A DNA stretch of 64,000 bases from Prorocentrum cordatum (Eukaryota; Sar; Dinophyceae; Prorocentrales; Prorocentraceae): positions 948,056 to 1,012,055 of the forward strand of contig CAUYUJ010008557.1 in NCBI GenBank assembly GCA_963575745.1. Reading direction: 5' to 3'. Below, piece after piece: positions 22,668 through 33,964 of the stretch; positions within the stretch are counted from its first letter, which is position 1, and each line of letters begins with the position of its first letter. The notes beneath the pieces were generated by a model. The model searched no databases. It was not told where the DNA came from and saw only the letters and a list, made by a program, of their open reading frames with translations. The position numbers and the translations under genes are program-made.

Positions 22668-22850
22668 AATGGCGAGCGCGACAACGACGACGGCGGCGAC
22701 GACGGCGACGCCGGCTGCATCGACGGCGGCGGCGACGACGACGGTGGTAGACCGGACCTCATTGAGGTATGGCTTTGACCCGTAGTGGAAGTGACCTAGT
22801 TTGAATTACGACGACGGCGACCACGACGACGACCCCACCCGACCTGAGTC
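21935..22850 (+). repeat. (GAC/ACG/GGC)n microsatellite block
   Basis: About 0.9 kb of GAC- and GGC-rich triplets, interrupted three times by a related spacer of about 80 bases. The phase is mostly kept, which gives long open frames of Asp, Thr or Arg. Confidence 0.9.
22327..22805 (+). repeat. Three related spacers of about 60-80 bp inside the GAC block
   Basis: Spacers at about 22,327-22,408, 22,512-22,590 and 22,743-22,805 share a GGACC.GACCT start, a TGGCT.TGG or TTCTGG middle, a CCGTGGTGG or CCGTAGTGG core, and TGACCTA. Spacing of about 185 and 230 bases suggests that a unit of spacer plus triplet repeat was duplicated, a higher-order repeat. Confidence 0.7.
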
Positions 22851-23660
22851 GTCGTCGTTCTTCGCCGTCGCCGTCGCCGTCAGCGTCGTCCTCGTGGTCT
22901 TCGTCGTCTTCGTCGTCGTCTTTATCTTTGTATTTGTCGCCGTCGTCATAATCGTCGTCGTCCGTCGTCGTCGTCGTCGTCGGCAGTCGTCGTCCGTCGC
23001 CTGTCGTCGTCGTCGTGGTGTCCGTGGTGGTGGTGGTGGTGGTGGTGGTCGTCGTCGTCGTTCTCCGCCTTGCTCCAAGGGCGGGGGGAACTCCGGACCC
23101 CCCCCAAGATTTTCAGAGAGCCGCGCAGCTCCGTGTGATGAGTTCCAGAAAGGGCGTCGCCCTCAAGGATCGAATGGGTTCGCATCTCTCTTCCTGAAGG
23201 TGCACCGGGCCCAGTGCCGTGCAAAAAGGAAGGACGGCGGAAGCGTGGCCCACGGGGCGGCCCGAAGGCCCAAGGCAACGGCTCGAGGAGCGAGCGCAGC
23301 CCCGAAGGCCCAAGGCAACAGCGCGCCGGCGGCGGCACGCTCAGAGCAAGAGCCACCGTGCCGCGAGGCGAGGTCGTGGCCGTTGTGTTGGTCGTGGTCA
23401 TGGTCGTCGTGGTGGTGGTGGTCGGTCTTGGTCGTCGTCGTGGTTATCGCTGTCGTCGTCGTGGTCGTCGACGTCTCGGTCGTCGTCGTGGTCGTGGACG
23501 TGGTCGTGGTCGTGGTCGTCGTCGTGGTCGTCGTGGTCGTCGTGGTCGTCGTCGTCGTGGTCGTCGTCGTCGTTGGCGGCGTCGTTGTCGTCGTCGTGGT
23601 CGTCATCGTGGTCGTCGTCGTCGTCGTCGTGTCCGTGGTGGTCGTCGTGCCGCGAGGCGA
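22850..23660 (+). repeat. (GTC/CGT/GTG)n microsatellite block, complementary to the GAC block
   Basis: Triplets here are mainly GTC and GTG, the reverse complement of the block before, with the switch at about 22,840-22,850. Unique sequence at about 23,060-23,380 interrupts it and contains a 19-base direct repeat (CCCGAAGGCCCAAGGCAAC at 23,261 and 23,301). The words GTGCCGCGAGGCGAGG occur on both sides of the last part (about 23,357 and 23,649). Confidence 0.85.
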
Positions 23661-23779
23661 GGGAGGGTGCGGCGGAGCCTCAGGTGACGCGCGAGATGGC
23701 GGGGCCCCGGGCCTGTTCTGGGCGCCCCGGCGCTGACACCTGCCTCGCGCGTCGGTGTTCGGAGGTTGCGGCTGCCGAC

Positions 23780-23886
23780 GAAGACGACGATGCTGACGAT
23801 GGCCTTGGCGATGGTGGTGGCATGACGATGACGATGATGGTGATGATGAGGGTGACGATGATGACGATGATGGCGATGGCCATTAC

Positions 23887-23920
<34 letters not shown>

Positions 23921-24347
23921 CCGCTTATGATGATGATGATGATGATGATGATGAGGAGGAGGAGGAGGATGCGCATGGAGTTGATGACGACGACGATGAC
24001 GATGCCGATGACGATGACGATGACGACGACGATGATGATGATTATGCTGATGATGACGACGACTATGACGATGATGGCGACGATGACGATGACGGTGTTG
24101 TTGATGATGCTGGTGATGGTGATGATGTTTACGATGCGCATGGTACTCTTAATGACGATGACGACAAGGATGATGACGATGATGAGGGTGATGCTGATGA
24201 TGACGATGATGATGGCGACGTCGATAATTATGATACTAATGACGATGATTATGAGGATGATCATGATGATCACGATGACGATGATCTGATGATGACGATG
24301 AGGATGATGGTGACGATGATGATGAAAATGATGTTGCTGCTGATGAG

Positions 24348-24381
<34 letters not shown>

Positions 24382-24600
24382 GTGGTGATGATGATGGTGG
24401 TGGTGGTGATGATTAGGCTGCTGCTGGTGGTGATGATTGTGATGATGGTGCTGATGATGATGGTGATGATGATGATAAGGATGCTGATTATGATGATGCT
24501 GATGGTGATGATGATGATGATGCCGAGCATGATGCTGATGATGCTGATGGTTTTGTTGGTGATTGTGATGATGATGATGATGATGATGATGATGACGACG
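23780..24600 (+). repeat. (GAT)n microsatellite block 2
   Basis: About 0.8 kb of ATG/GAT triplets with GAC and GGT variants. It looks like block 1 in composition and strand. Confidence 0.9.
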
Positions 24601-24995
24601 GTGACCGCAGCAGGAGGAGCTGGTGTGGGGCGCGCGGAAAGCGGGCGGCTCCGAGGAGGGTTCGGCAAAGGGCCCTTCGCTCGGTGCGCTCTGCTCGCGG
24701 GGCAGACCCAGCTGGGGGCACCACGTGGACCTCGCGCCAGACTGCCGCATCGCGGTGGGCGAGGACATATACCTTGGCCATTCCGCGGTGCTGGCGGCAA
24801 GGCCGGACATCCCTCCTCTCTCTTTCTGTCACTCGCTCATTCCATGGATGCTGCATGTGGGCAAGTGTCTTGTCTGGCAGCACGCGCATTGCGGTTGATT
24901 TCAACGGCGGCGGGGCAATAATATTCTGGTCTCAACCAGGCCGTGTGTTCTAATCGAGAAGAGCTTCCGTCTGGGCATCGCTACTTGTCGCCGAG
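24601..24995 (+). other. No recognisable gene
   Basis: GC-rich flank of the microsatellite. A 210-codon frame runs in from the repeat and carries a Gly/Arg/Pro-rich tail. No motif seen. Confidence 0.4.
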
Positions 24996-26296
24996 TTGGA
25001 AGCGACTCTCAAAGTTTTTTTTCGTGAGTTTCATCGGGTAGCTCCTCTTTGTGCCTCGCGGTACGGTCAGTCCAGAACATCACGGTCTGTCTTGCGCACG
25101 GGGGTTCTAGTGTGTGCGATGCCGACTCATCATACGCATGCAGCAGGCGTCGGTGACGGCATTTTTGGCGTTTCGCCGCTAGCAGTTTTATCCGTTCTTG
25201 GAATTCTGTCGATGGCACAACCCACATACGATCAGCAATTGGCATCCCATCAACAGTTCGTGGAGTCTCAAAACGGATTTATCGCCATGCGACGCGGCAT
25301 CTTGGGAGAAATGGAGAGCCCTGTTGCGCCACTGCATGCCGCTGAGAGTAGTGAGTCGTCGTCGCCGCCTTCGTCTACGGCGTCGTCGCCAGCTTGTTCG
25401 CCAGTGAATTACAAGGTCGCGTGCGTAGAGGAGTTTGTTTTGGCCAAAGCGTACATGGACTCAGATTTTGGCAGTGGGCGAGCGTGTGCAAGGGAGTACG
25501 TTGACGGGTAATTGCAGCAAATCGTTCGGGATATGATTCGCACTATTCGTGATATTGTTGGGAAAACCGTCTCTGCACGTTTACTCGTTTTGTTGAATGA
25601 TTTCGAGGCGTCGGTTGCGACTAAGTTATTACTTCCACTCAGTTGCTTGCGTTTGTGGTCAAGGCCATTGGACCTCACATTGATAGCTGTGCAGAATCAG
25701 TTGCTGACAAGTTCCCGCTGCTGGAGGGTTGCATCATGGAGCTGAGGGCTCTGGGTTCGAGGGGTGAATCGGCATCTTCACCGGGCGTTCGGCCTCGTTC
25801 CTTTCAAACCGTTCGTGTTCGCTCTCCTGGCGCGGCGGGAGCGGATCGCCATGGTACACCTGTGACTGAACAGCCACAGCCAGCCCCTCCGCAATCAGGA
25901 GTGTGCCGGTACGGGCGACGGTGTTTCAGGTGGGATTGCGTTTTCACCCACCTTGGTTGCCGCATCGCAGAGCGGGGGTCTGAGGAGCGCTCGGACGGCA
26001 CCGCGGTGGCGTCGAGCGGCCCGCCGAGGATTTCGCCGAGTGCTCGCCCGATTGACGATGAAATATTCAAAAATGTAGCGGCGATGGTCAAGCTCGAGGA
26101 GTTCCATGGGCAGCTTCTGGCCGCAGCAGTTCTTGAGGATCTAATTCGGCCTATTCCCGATCCTAGCGTTAATTGTTTGGTGTGTCGGTTTTGCTCACTG
26201 TCGCTCAGGATTTGTCCGACGCTCTACCTGTACCCTGTGGTGTTTTTTTTGTTTTCTGACTGGTTCTTCTACTTCGCGTGCAGCATCAGTGTGTGA
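24996..26296 (+). pseudogene. Broken ORF with a CCCH zinc finger
   Basis: Two frames form what was probably one protein. The first (24,996-25,511) has a Ser-rich linker and SPVNYKVACVEEFVLAKAYM. It meets a TAA at 25,509, after which the same frame stays open (QQIVRDMIRTIRDIVGKTV, ARLLVLLNDFEASVATK) to about 25,635. A second frame then reads FVVKAIGPHIDSCAESVADKF and, at 25,904-25,951, CRYGRRCFRWDCVFTH. This is a C-x5-C-x4-C-x3-H finger, the spacing of RNA-binding CCCH fingers of the Nab2 kind. I cannot tell whether it is a decayed host RNA-binding protein or the leading ORF of a retroelement; the neighbouring LINE-C makes the second plausible. Confidence 0.45.
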
Positions 26297-26634
26297 GCTT
26301 GACCTTCCCACAAGGGCACGCGCTTTATAGAAACCGGCTTTCGGCCACGCTTCACCTCCTCCCGCCCCCTCCTTCCCCCCCTCCCACCTCTTCCCCTTCC
26401 TCCTCAGCCGCCTTCCCGGCTCAGGTTTCGGGCACTGCTACCAGGTAGCAGCGAACCCGAACAGGGACAGCTGCCACACGCGCCGGCCCTTCCATCCGCG
26501 TGCGCCCCAAGACGTGGGCATTGGGCCGACCGTGATCATATCCAACCGCGGCTCTTGCGAGAGCGAGAAGTACAGGACCGTCCTGGCACAGAAGGGAACG
26601 TGCAGCGCGCAGTCAAGCACGCACCCTGATACAA
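26297..26634 (+). other. Pyrimidine-rich spacer, no gene seen
   Basis: A C/T-rich stretch (26,345-26,425) and a short mixed segment before the LINE-C leader region. It could be the 3' trailer of the preceding ORF or the 5' leader of LINE-C. Confidence 0.35.
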
Positions 26635-28290
26635 GTGGCCACAGCAGCAAATTTGTTGAACAACCACCACAGTGCGTACATAAACGACAAGCAGTCAGAC
26701 AGCACGTTCGAGTACAAGGATCGTTCTCGCAGACCAAACAGGCAGCAACAACACATACCTCCATGGCAGCGACAGCAGCAGCAGCAGCGTAAGGTCTTCC
26801 ATGCGAAGCAGTGTCGATACAGGAAGAATCGGGGATGTCCAGCATGCTCTTGTGCAAATCCATGGGGTGCTAAACATGCAGACGATGTCATCCGAACAGA
26901 GGATCTGATCCCGCAGCGTCAGTATCAAGCAGTAGTGGATGGCAGAGCAAGAGATCCCCGCGCACACCCTCTCGCACGAAAGGGCAGTCCAGCACGAGGG
27001 GGGTTCCATCCATGCAGCCAGCCACGACATCATCACCGCATATCGAAGAGCAGCTTCCAAGTATGCCCGTCAGTCCTGAGATCGCCATGGCACATAAAGG
27101 ATGGCAGGACTCCCCATATGGATCCACAGCAGTTGGGAGATTTCAGACGAGCGCTAATCGATCATATGGTCTTGATTTGGAGCGACAAGTCAAATGCGCC
27201 ACAGGTCTGAATCTTGCTCCTGACCAGATCAACGAGCCCAAAGAAGAATATTCAGTCCTCCTGTACCAAATTATGTACTCCAGATCTCCGCAGGCCAGAG
27301 TTTCCAAACTAGCCCTATTTGTCAGCAGATGCAGACGGCCATTCGCAGATGCCCATGCCAGATGCACAGATCTGATCGATCTCGAGACGGCGCAAGCTCA
27401 GCGCGATGAGCTACAGCTGGAACTCACAGCGGCAGAAGAGCTTTTCGAGCACTTCGAGGACTTACCAACATAATCTCAAGAGTATCGTGAGTCTCGTGGA
27501 CCACAACGTGCGCTAGTAGTCGACGAGGCACGTGGCGCCCACATGGCTGAAGATGAGGATGCGGCCCCGCTCCGATGTGGACGGCGTCCGAGTGCGGTCG
27601 CAGGGCGGCAACGGAGTTGCAGCCGCGCAGCCAGCGCCGCAGCTTCAGCAGCTCCATCAGCGGGTAGCACAGCCTGGAGGAGCACAGCCTGGAGGAGCAG
27701 CCGCAGCTCTATCAGCAGAGGCCGGCGCTACACCGGCGATTCTGGCAGCGCTGCAGTTTCAGAATGCGTTACTCGCCGAATCAATGAGGGAGTTCCAGGA
27801 GACCGTCAATCACCTGCAGCAGGGCGTCGTGAAGATCAGGGCGCAGGACATGGATAGCATGAAATCAGCGGCCATTGACGCAGCCATCAAAGCCTTGAAG
27901 AAACCCAAGGTCAAGACCATGACGCAAGCAGAAGAGCAAGCAGCAGCAGGACGTGCCCGTCTTCAAGCGGCACTACGCGGTGAGCTTCCCGCGCAGCACG
28001 CATCGCCAGCCACGCCCGCTGCTCAATCATCGGCACAGACACCGAGGCCCGCGCGCATTGGCGCGCGCCGGGCTTCCCCATGGCGGCGGCAGACAGGGGG
28101 ATCGGGGGCCAAGATGCGACGAGACGAAGGGGGTGGAGCACTGGGCGCAGGCGCGGGGGCTCCAGTCGCCCAGAACACGGTCGACTTCGAGGACGAGCGA
28201 CCTCTGAGCCACCCAGCCCCCATCGGCCCCCAGGAGGCCGCAGCCTCTTTCCCTGCGCCGCCATCATCAGGCAGCCGTGTTTTTCGTTAG
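26635..28290 (+). pseudogene. LINE-C leading region: Gln-rich, Cys cluster, coiled coil
   Basis: The first frame reads HIPPWQRQQQQQRKVFHAK, then CRYRKNRGCPACSC, a cluster that could be a zinc ribbon. A second frame (27,012-27,473) has a helical end, ETAQAQRDELQLELTAAEEL. A third (27,532-28,290) carries a QLQQLHQRV repeat, ALQFQNALLAESMREFQETVNHL and a long Ala/Lys-rich helix, then an Arg/Pro/Gly-rich tail. In LINEs such leading parts bind RNA and multimerise by coiled coil; that role is inferred from position. No catalytic motif is present. Confidence 0.5.
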
Positions 28291-28721
28291 CCAACTCGTT
28301 TGCGCGCATTCAGTGCTCGGCAACGCCAGGCTATTCAGCATGGCCACGTTGCTAATTCAGATCAGCTCGCCAAGGCCCCAGGGGTGCAGCAGCGTGGCCC
28401 CCCCCCCTCCAGCCAGCTCCCGGGCACGCCGTTTGTTTGGCCCATGCGAGGCTTTGCCCATTCCCCTCTCCCTCCACTCCAAGGCGCCAAGGGGCTCCTC
28501 AAACGACCTTGGGCCCTCGCTCTGCCTCGGGATCTACTTTCGCTTGCGCCCTTTCGGCGCTCCGCGACAATCAAAAGATTGGGGGAACTGCGTGTATGTT
28601 ACCCCTTCTAACGAATTTGCGTGGCACGAGGTCTTCACTGACGCGACCTTAGGGGAATTCAAGCACAACTATCAACAATGCGTTCCTGCATGGGTTTTTT
28701 GCGCGCTGATTATTTCCACAG

Positions 28722-30060
28722 TTGGACGTGCCCTGGTCGGCCACGTGGCAGGACCAGTCCGAGATGTTGAGACAGCGGGCTCACTTGCGCCACTCTGCTT
28801 GGAGATTGAAGCGGCCATCTAGGCGATTGCATGGCGCCCCCAATGCCTGGCCACGCCCGCTGTGCACCTCACCCTACGCAGTGACAACGTGGACGTCGCA
28901 CGCGCATTGCAAGAGGGCGATGTTACTGGGGCCACAATGCGCGCCAAGCGCATGCTGGACAGTCTCATGCACATCCTGCGCGCGCGGCGCGATGCAGTTC
29001 TTGCAGCCGTTCATGGGGCCCAGTTGGCGATCAATCATCTTGCAGGAGCCTCGCCGGACAGCGCTGCCACGGGTGCGGGTTGAACATTTGCACGCGTCGC
29101 AGCGCGCAGCTTGCCCACCCGCCGCCGGCGCGGCCATTTCCGCCCACCTACCGCCGACAACGACCATGCTCGACATTGTGCCCAAACGCCGCTCTGGAGG
29201 ACCTCAGAGAAGGCCCAGAATTCTCGATGCCCTGTGCTGGGTGGCTTTTGCCAATGTGCCCATCATGGGCCCCAGGGGTTTCGCTGGGAGCTCGCGAGGG
29301 GTTCGCGCGGCAGGATGCGACGCGTCTAGACGGATGATGCACTTGGCGGGTCAGTCCCCCCACGAACCATACTCATTTGTGGGAGTTGTGGAGGCGCGCG
29401 CGCAGCTTTCGGGCACCGCTACCATAGGTCCATACTACATGCTCAACGCGCCAGTCAGCCCATCAGGCGATGACGGCTGCTATCTGTGGGTACACGCAGA
29501 CTTCGAATATCAATCAGGTTGCAGGTTCGAACCCAGACGTTGCCAGGTGGTGCGCCCCTCTGCAGAGGCTCTCATTGCCATAGTGATAGCGCCCGCCCTT
29601 TCTGTTTGCGTTGGTGTCGGCCGCGCTCCGCATTCCCTCCGCCCCCCGCAATGAATGTCCGACGTGTGGGCCTCCCGCGCTGACCTCCTCAAGACCAGTA
29701 GGGCCATTGCGCAGCATGTGTTTGCGTTGATGGGCGCCAGAGCGGCTCTCGGTTCGGTCGCCGACGACGCCACGGGTGATGTAGACGTTGAGAAGGGGAG
29801 CTTTCCCGGGGGGCTCTTCAGGAGGTTCATCAGGGACACGGAGCAATGGGCCCCGGCTACCTTCTATGAGGACCCCCTGGGCCCCCCAGGTACGCGGCTT
29901 GCTCCGGGCAAAGCCCCGACCCCAGACAACTACCGACGCAGGGACTACGCAGTTGTCTCACGCGCAATCACAGTGCCAGCTGCGGGCGTTGACACGGACA
30001 TTGACCTAGCGGCTTCAGAGATCAATCGCCGCCCCTGCCTCTACCAGGCCATGCATGATG
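28722..30060 (+). pseudogene. LINE-C endonuclease, catalytic residues lost
   Basis: The frame from 28,722 is open for 310 codons. SIILQEPRRTAL is the QE strand. GVVEARAQLSGTATIGPYYM, then DDGCYLWVHADFEYQSGCRFE and CQVVRPSAEALIAIV, give the central strands, ending in VGRAPHS. The next frame (29,655) continues with TSRAIAQHVFALMGARAALGSV, aligned to MGDFNARLGSV, so both Asp and Asn of GDxN are gone. FYEDPLGPPGTRLAPGKAPTP and YRRRDYAVVSRAI follow, then EINRRPCLY where S-D-H-R-P-V is expected. A single one-base slip near 29,650 separates the two halves. Confidence 0.65.
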
Positions 30061-31289
30061 CAGCGCGACCCAGCACTATATGTTGATCCCATTGCGGCCC
30101 ATCTTTTTTGCAACCTACTCGCCAGCTCTGCGCCTCCAGAGTTCCAGGTGCACGCCGCGGATCATGCGCAGATTTGCGATGGCTACGTTCGGGTAGGCAT
30201 GCGCGCAGCTTTTCCAGCGAGGGACCTCCAGGCAGGGGGCCAAGGCAGACTTGGATCAGCCATGACTCAATCGGCTGCAGGAGGAGAGATCCATTTATTT
30301 ACGCCATGCATCTTCTCTGCAGGTAAGCGTCAGAACAGCGCAGCTCGCCATCGTCGTCTTTGCTTAGCAGTGGGCATCATCGGCAAAGAGACACCGCGTC
30401 GACAGCGCGCGCGGCAACAAGCACCCGGCTAGGGCCAAGTTCCCCGACTTACTTGCAATGCTCTACACGGTCATTGGTTTCAATTCGGGCACCGCCCATT
30501 TGGAAGAAGCAACTAGCAGTGCGTTTTCTATAGAGGGGGCGCTACGGCAGCGACCCAGCAATGGAACCCGACCTCCGGTGGGGAAGCCACGCCTGCTCGC
30601 ACTGTGGCGCAGCGGAGTTATTTCTCCTCTCCTGTGGGCCCCCACCCCCCTACCCCGGCTACGCGCGGGCATCCGCCGCGGCGCCGCGCAGCCCGTGCTG
30701 CGCGCGTGCGCCGTACTCATGCGATGCGTAGAAGCGTGCATCGATATGATCATGGCACATCGCGAGCTCTTGAATATCCATGCCGCAGTCCTCATTTGAG
30801 TGGCCGCTGCGCAGGATGCGCAAAGGCACTATGAGAAGCTAGCAGAGGAGAGGTTGCCAGCGCGTGGCCGGGGCATGCCAATGATGAAGCTTTCCGCAAG
30901 CTGAGCACCATGGGCATCGGTTCCAAAACGCGCCAAAGCACTCGTGCATTGCCCGCGCTATAGCGAGAGAACCGCAAGCTTGCAGCAGATCGCCAAGAGG
31001 CCGCTATCATATGGCCCCGCTATTTCGCCGCCGAGGAGATGTATCGCGGCACCAGAGGACGCACCGCAATGGCTTCCCAACCTACTGCCGCCTCTCCCGA
31101 CCGACTTCGAATAGGCCTTCCTCCCTCCTCTGTGCGACTTCCAACGGGTTTGCCGGGTCTGCAAATCGGCCAAACGATCGGCCGCCAGCCTCGACGGGCC
31201 CTTGGAGCGCTCCCCAGGGCCTTTGGACCATAGAGGACCAAGCACTACCGCGACGTCACTAGGAACGGCTGCGCGCGCAATGATGAGCC

Positions 31290-32640
31290 CACGCAGTGGA
31301 AACGAGGCTACTACTGGAACAGCTGGAAAAAGAAAGCCAACCCACCTATTTGCAGCAACCACAGGTTTGTCATGCTATCACCGCATATCGGCATAAAAGT
31401 ACCGACTGCTTCTACGAGAGTCGTTGGTGCAGGCATTGCCTGCCATGGCCGGCGACTCACAATGCGGTGGCACCCCAGGGAGAGGAGTTGATCGGGCAGC
31501 ATTGGCGCTCAGGTTCTTCCAAGAGATAGCCAAATCATGACAGCGGTCAGTTGCCTTTTCATGATGGACCCCATATTTGCCTAGTGCAAGTCCACCAGGG
31601 AGCTCGCGCCCCCCGCGGGCACCTCGGGCGAGGACCTGGGCATCATCCTCGACACAGGAGGCCTTGAGCAGCCATCGACGACCTAAAAGGATACAGTGCA
31701 AGCGACCCCAGGTCCCTCACCACGCGCAGGCTCTAGCAGCAGATTGCTATCATGGCTCGTGGTTTCGGTTCCCAGGGCCTGCATCTATTGCGCGCAGTCT
31801 AGCAGGAGCGGTCCCAGGGCGGCAGCTAGGAGACGTCATGCTCAATTGCGTTATGTCCGCGTGTGTAGAGGAAGCAAGACAGGCCCTTGCAGACCTTGAG
31901 CTCGATCTTCGAGTGTCCATGCGCGTGCGCTCATCTCTCGCATCGCAGCTTTCAGTCACGCCAGATACCCTCAGTGGAGGCATCGAAGTTTGCTTCTTTA
32001 CGGCGGCGCTCTCGTGGTCATCGGCATGGCTCAGACGCTGCTGGAAGCAGCGCCGAGGGTCGCAGCAGCAGTAGCCGCCAGTTTTGTTCGCAGAGGCCTG
32101 CGCCTTAACTTCTTCGCCGGCAAGACAGAGGCCCTCCTGAAACTTCGAGGGCCTGGCTCCAGACGTGCTAGGAGGACACTATGGGGCCCCGCGCATGGTA
32201 TCTCCCAGGTCCCCGCTGCGCGCCTTGGGGACTTTGTTGTCGGAGCTTCCAGACAGCACGCGCATCTGGGCACTGTACTAGACGAAGTGAGATCTATCGG
32301 ACCAGAGCTCGCACATCTGGAATTCGGGCACGCGCATCCAGACAGCAACTGCTCAAGCGCATCACTTCCCAAGGAGGCCGCCTTACATTTCAAAGACACA
32401 TTGGCGCCCTCAGGGCTGCTTTTCAACGCTTGCACATGGCCCGACCTATCGTCTGCTCAGCACGCTCACATGCAACATCTGACGGTGGCTACCGATCGTT
32501 AAACTTTTTCAGCTGCATCACCGCGATGAAAAATAAAGAAATTCTAGCTCAACGGGCCGACCCCACCACGGTGCTACGGGCTCGTCGACTCCGGCTCTTG
32601 GGGAGGTCGCTGCATATGGGACTCCTACGCTCCGTGGCTT
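31290..32640 (+). pseudogene. LINE-C reverse transcriptase, YGGA for YxDD
   Basis: HKSTDCFYESRW near 31,380 resembles the finger block before motif A. LAGAVPGRQLGDVMLNCVM near 31,800-31,855 is motif B with its G-x-P-G core. In the next frame motif C reads LYGGALVVIGMA at 31,996-32,031, so YxDD has become YGGA and both catalytic Asp residues are missing. FVRRGLRLNFFAGKTEALLKLRGPG is motif D with its GKTE. QHAHLGTVLDE is motif E. Motif A itself is not convincing. The polymerase is dead. Downstream frames (to about 33,200) probably hold the C-terminal part. Confidence 0.6.
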
Positions 32641-33200
32641 AGTCGCACATGCGTTTCGATCGGCATCGGTCGCCAGGGACTCGTGGCTCCATCGAGTACT
32701 CCATATCTCAACTGGCTCCGATCTACCCGCCGTGCCGATCGGGCTTTCCCCGGCCCCCTCGCCGACTTCGGCTCCTGGGAATCGCGCGTCGCTGGATCCC
32801 TAGCTACGTGGCGTGGATCGGTCAACGCAGCGCTCGCAGCCGACGCAGCAGCTAAGGGGCGGATCGTCCTAGCGCAGCATGCTCGGGACATTTCTGTTCC
32901 CGCTCTCGCGGTCATCAGGCGCGCCGCTGCCTGTTGCGGGTCCACTCAACCCGATCTTTCCTCAATAACCTCCACCCGTACCGTGCCTCAAATGCACGCG
33001 GCCTGATGTGCAGGGTGCATGCAGGAAAGGACTCGGGCAACGCATCGTGCGCAATCACTGCAGTGCAGTACACGTGGTGGAATGACTCATGGGGGAGGGG
33101 AACAGATGCACGGCTGTTCAGTGCAATTCTCAGGTCGACGGCTACTGAGAGACTATCTATCTCCCCTTCGACTCTCCCAGTTGCAGCTTGGCATACCACT

Positions 33201-33960
33201 TGCGCGGTGCCGTGCTAGATCCAGAACATGCCATACAGCTCGCGCAACAAGACGTTGAGGACAAAAGAAACAAGGAAACGCATCTCGGGTGCGGACGGCG
33301 GGGGGAAGCATACCCAGCGAAAGTCAGCATACCAGAGCGCGGTCTCTATCCTGCACCGGTGCTTGCCATTTCGCAGTTTGATGATGACGGAGCAAGAGGG
33401 CTGCTCCAAGGGGCAGAGTACGCGCGTGATCCCACAACCTGGCAGAAAGTCCGCGCCCCCTTCGCGCGCGCAGGAGAAGGTGCTCCAGAGCAGTTGACGG
33501 TGTAATTCGCCCATCGCGCTCAGAAGTTTCGCACTCGCGATTGCCAGCAGCCAGCGTCAGAATGGCTGCCGAGGAGGGTGCATCGCATCGATATTTGCGT
33601 ACTCAATCTTTTTTCAGGTAATCGCAGAGTTGGAGATATGCAGACGTGGCAAGAATGGGGGGCGGCACACAGCACAATATCACATCATTCTGTGGTGCGT
33701 AGATATGGCCATCGACCAGGAGTTAGGAGATCTCACCACACAGAACACGATGCAAGAGTGGGCCACGCGCAAATTGGCGCGGCGCGTTTGGAACACAGGG
33801 GGGGGGGGGGAGGCCCGTTCGAAACGTGGCGCGCTGCGCGATGGCACGAGGGCCCCCCCCCCCCCCTGGGCGCGCGCGAGAGCGGTTCTGGGGCGCGCCG
33901 TGGGCCGCTCCAAGGCAAGCATTCCAGTCGGACATCGGCAACGGGCTCATGCGGTCAATC
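33201..33960 (+). other. No recognisable gene; two homopolymer runs
   Basis: A 105-codon frame (33,188-33,505) has no known motif. A G run at about 33,799-33,809 and a C run at about 33,853-33,866 flank a GC-rich segment. Confidence 0.35.
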
Positions 33961-33964
33961 ATAT

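Larger units (their letters stand above)
26635..33200 (+). mobile_element. LINE-C: degenerate non-LTR retrotransposon
   Basis: A Gln-rich leading region with a Cys cluster and coiled coil (26.6-28.3 kb) is followed by an EEP endonuclease (28.7-30.1 kb), a poorly preserved linker and RT (30.4-32.6 kb) and a C-terminal stretch. Each domain spans at least two frames. The catalytic positions of both EN and RT are mutated. Less GC-rich than LINE-B. The boundaries are where I stop seeing family sequence, not true ends. Confidence 0.65.

Noticed and set aside
23163-23606. Long Thr, Val, Asp, His and Met ORFs in the triplet arrays (21.4-24.6, 46.7 and 59.4-61.0 kb)
   Set aside because: These are translations of microsatellites in all six frames. 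Period three removes stops; there is no other sign of coding.
29515-29545. GGTTCGAACCC, a tRNA T-arm/B-box-like word
   Set aside because: No acceptor stem, D-arm or anticodon arm fits around it, and it falls within the continuous LINE-C endonuclease frame (SGCRFEPRRC).
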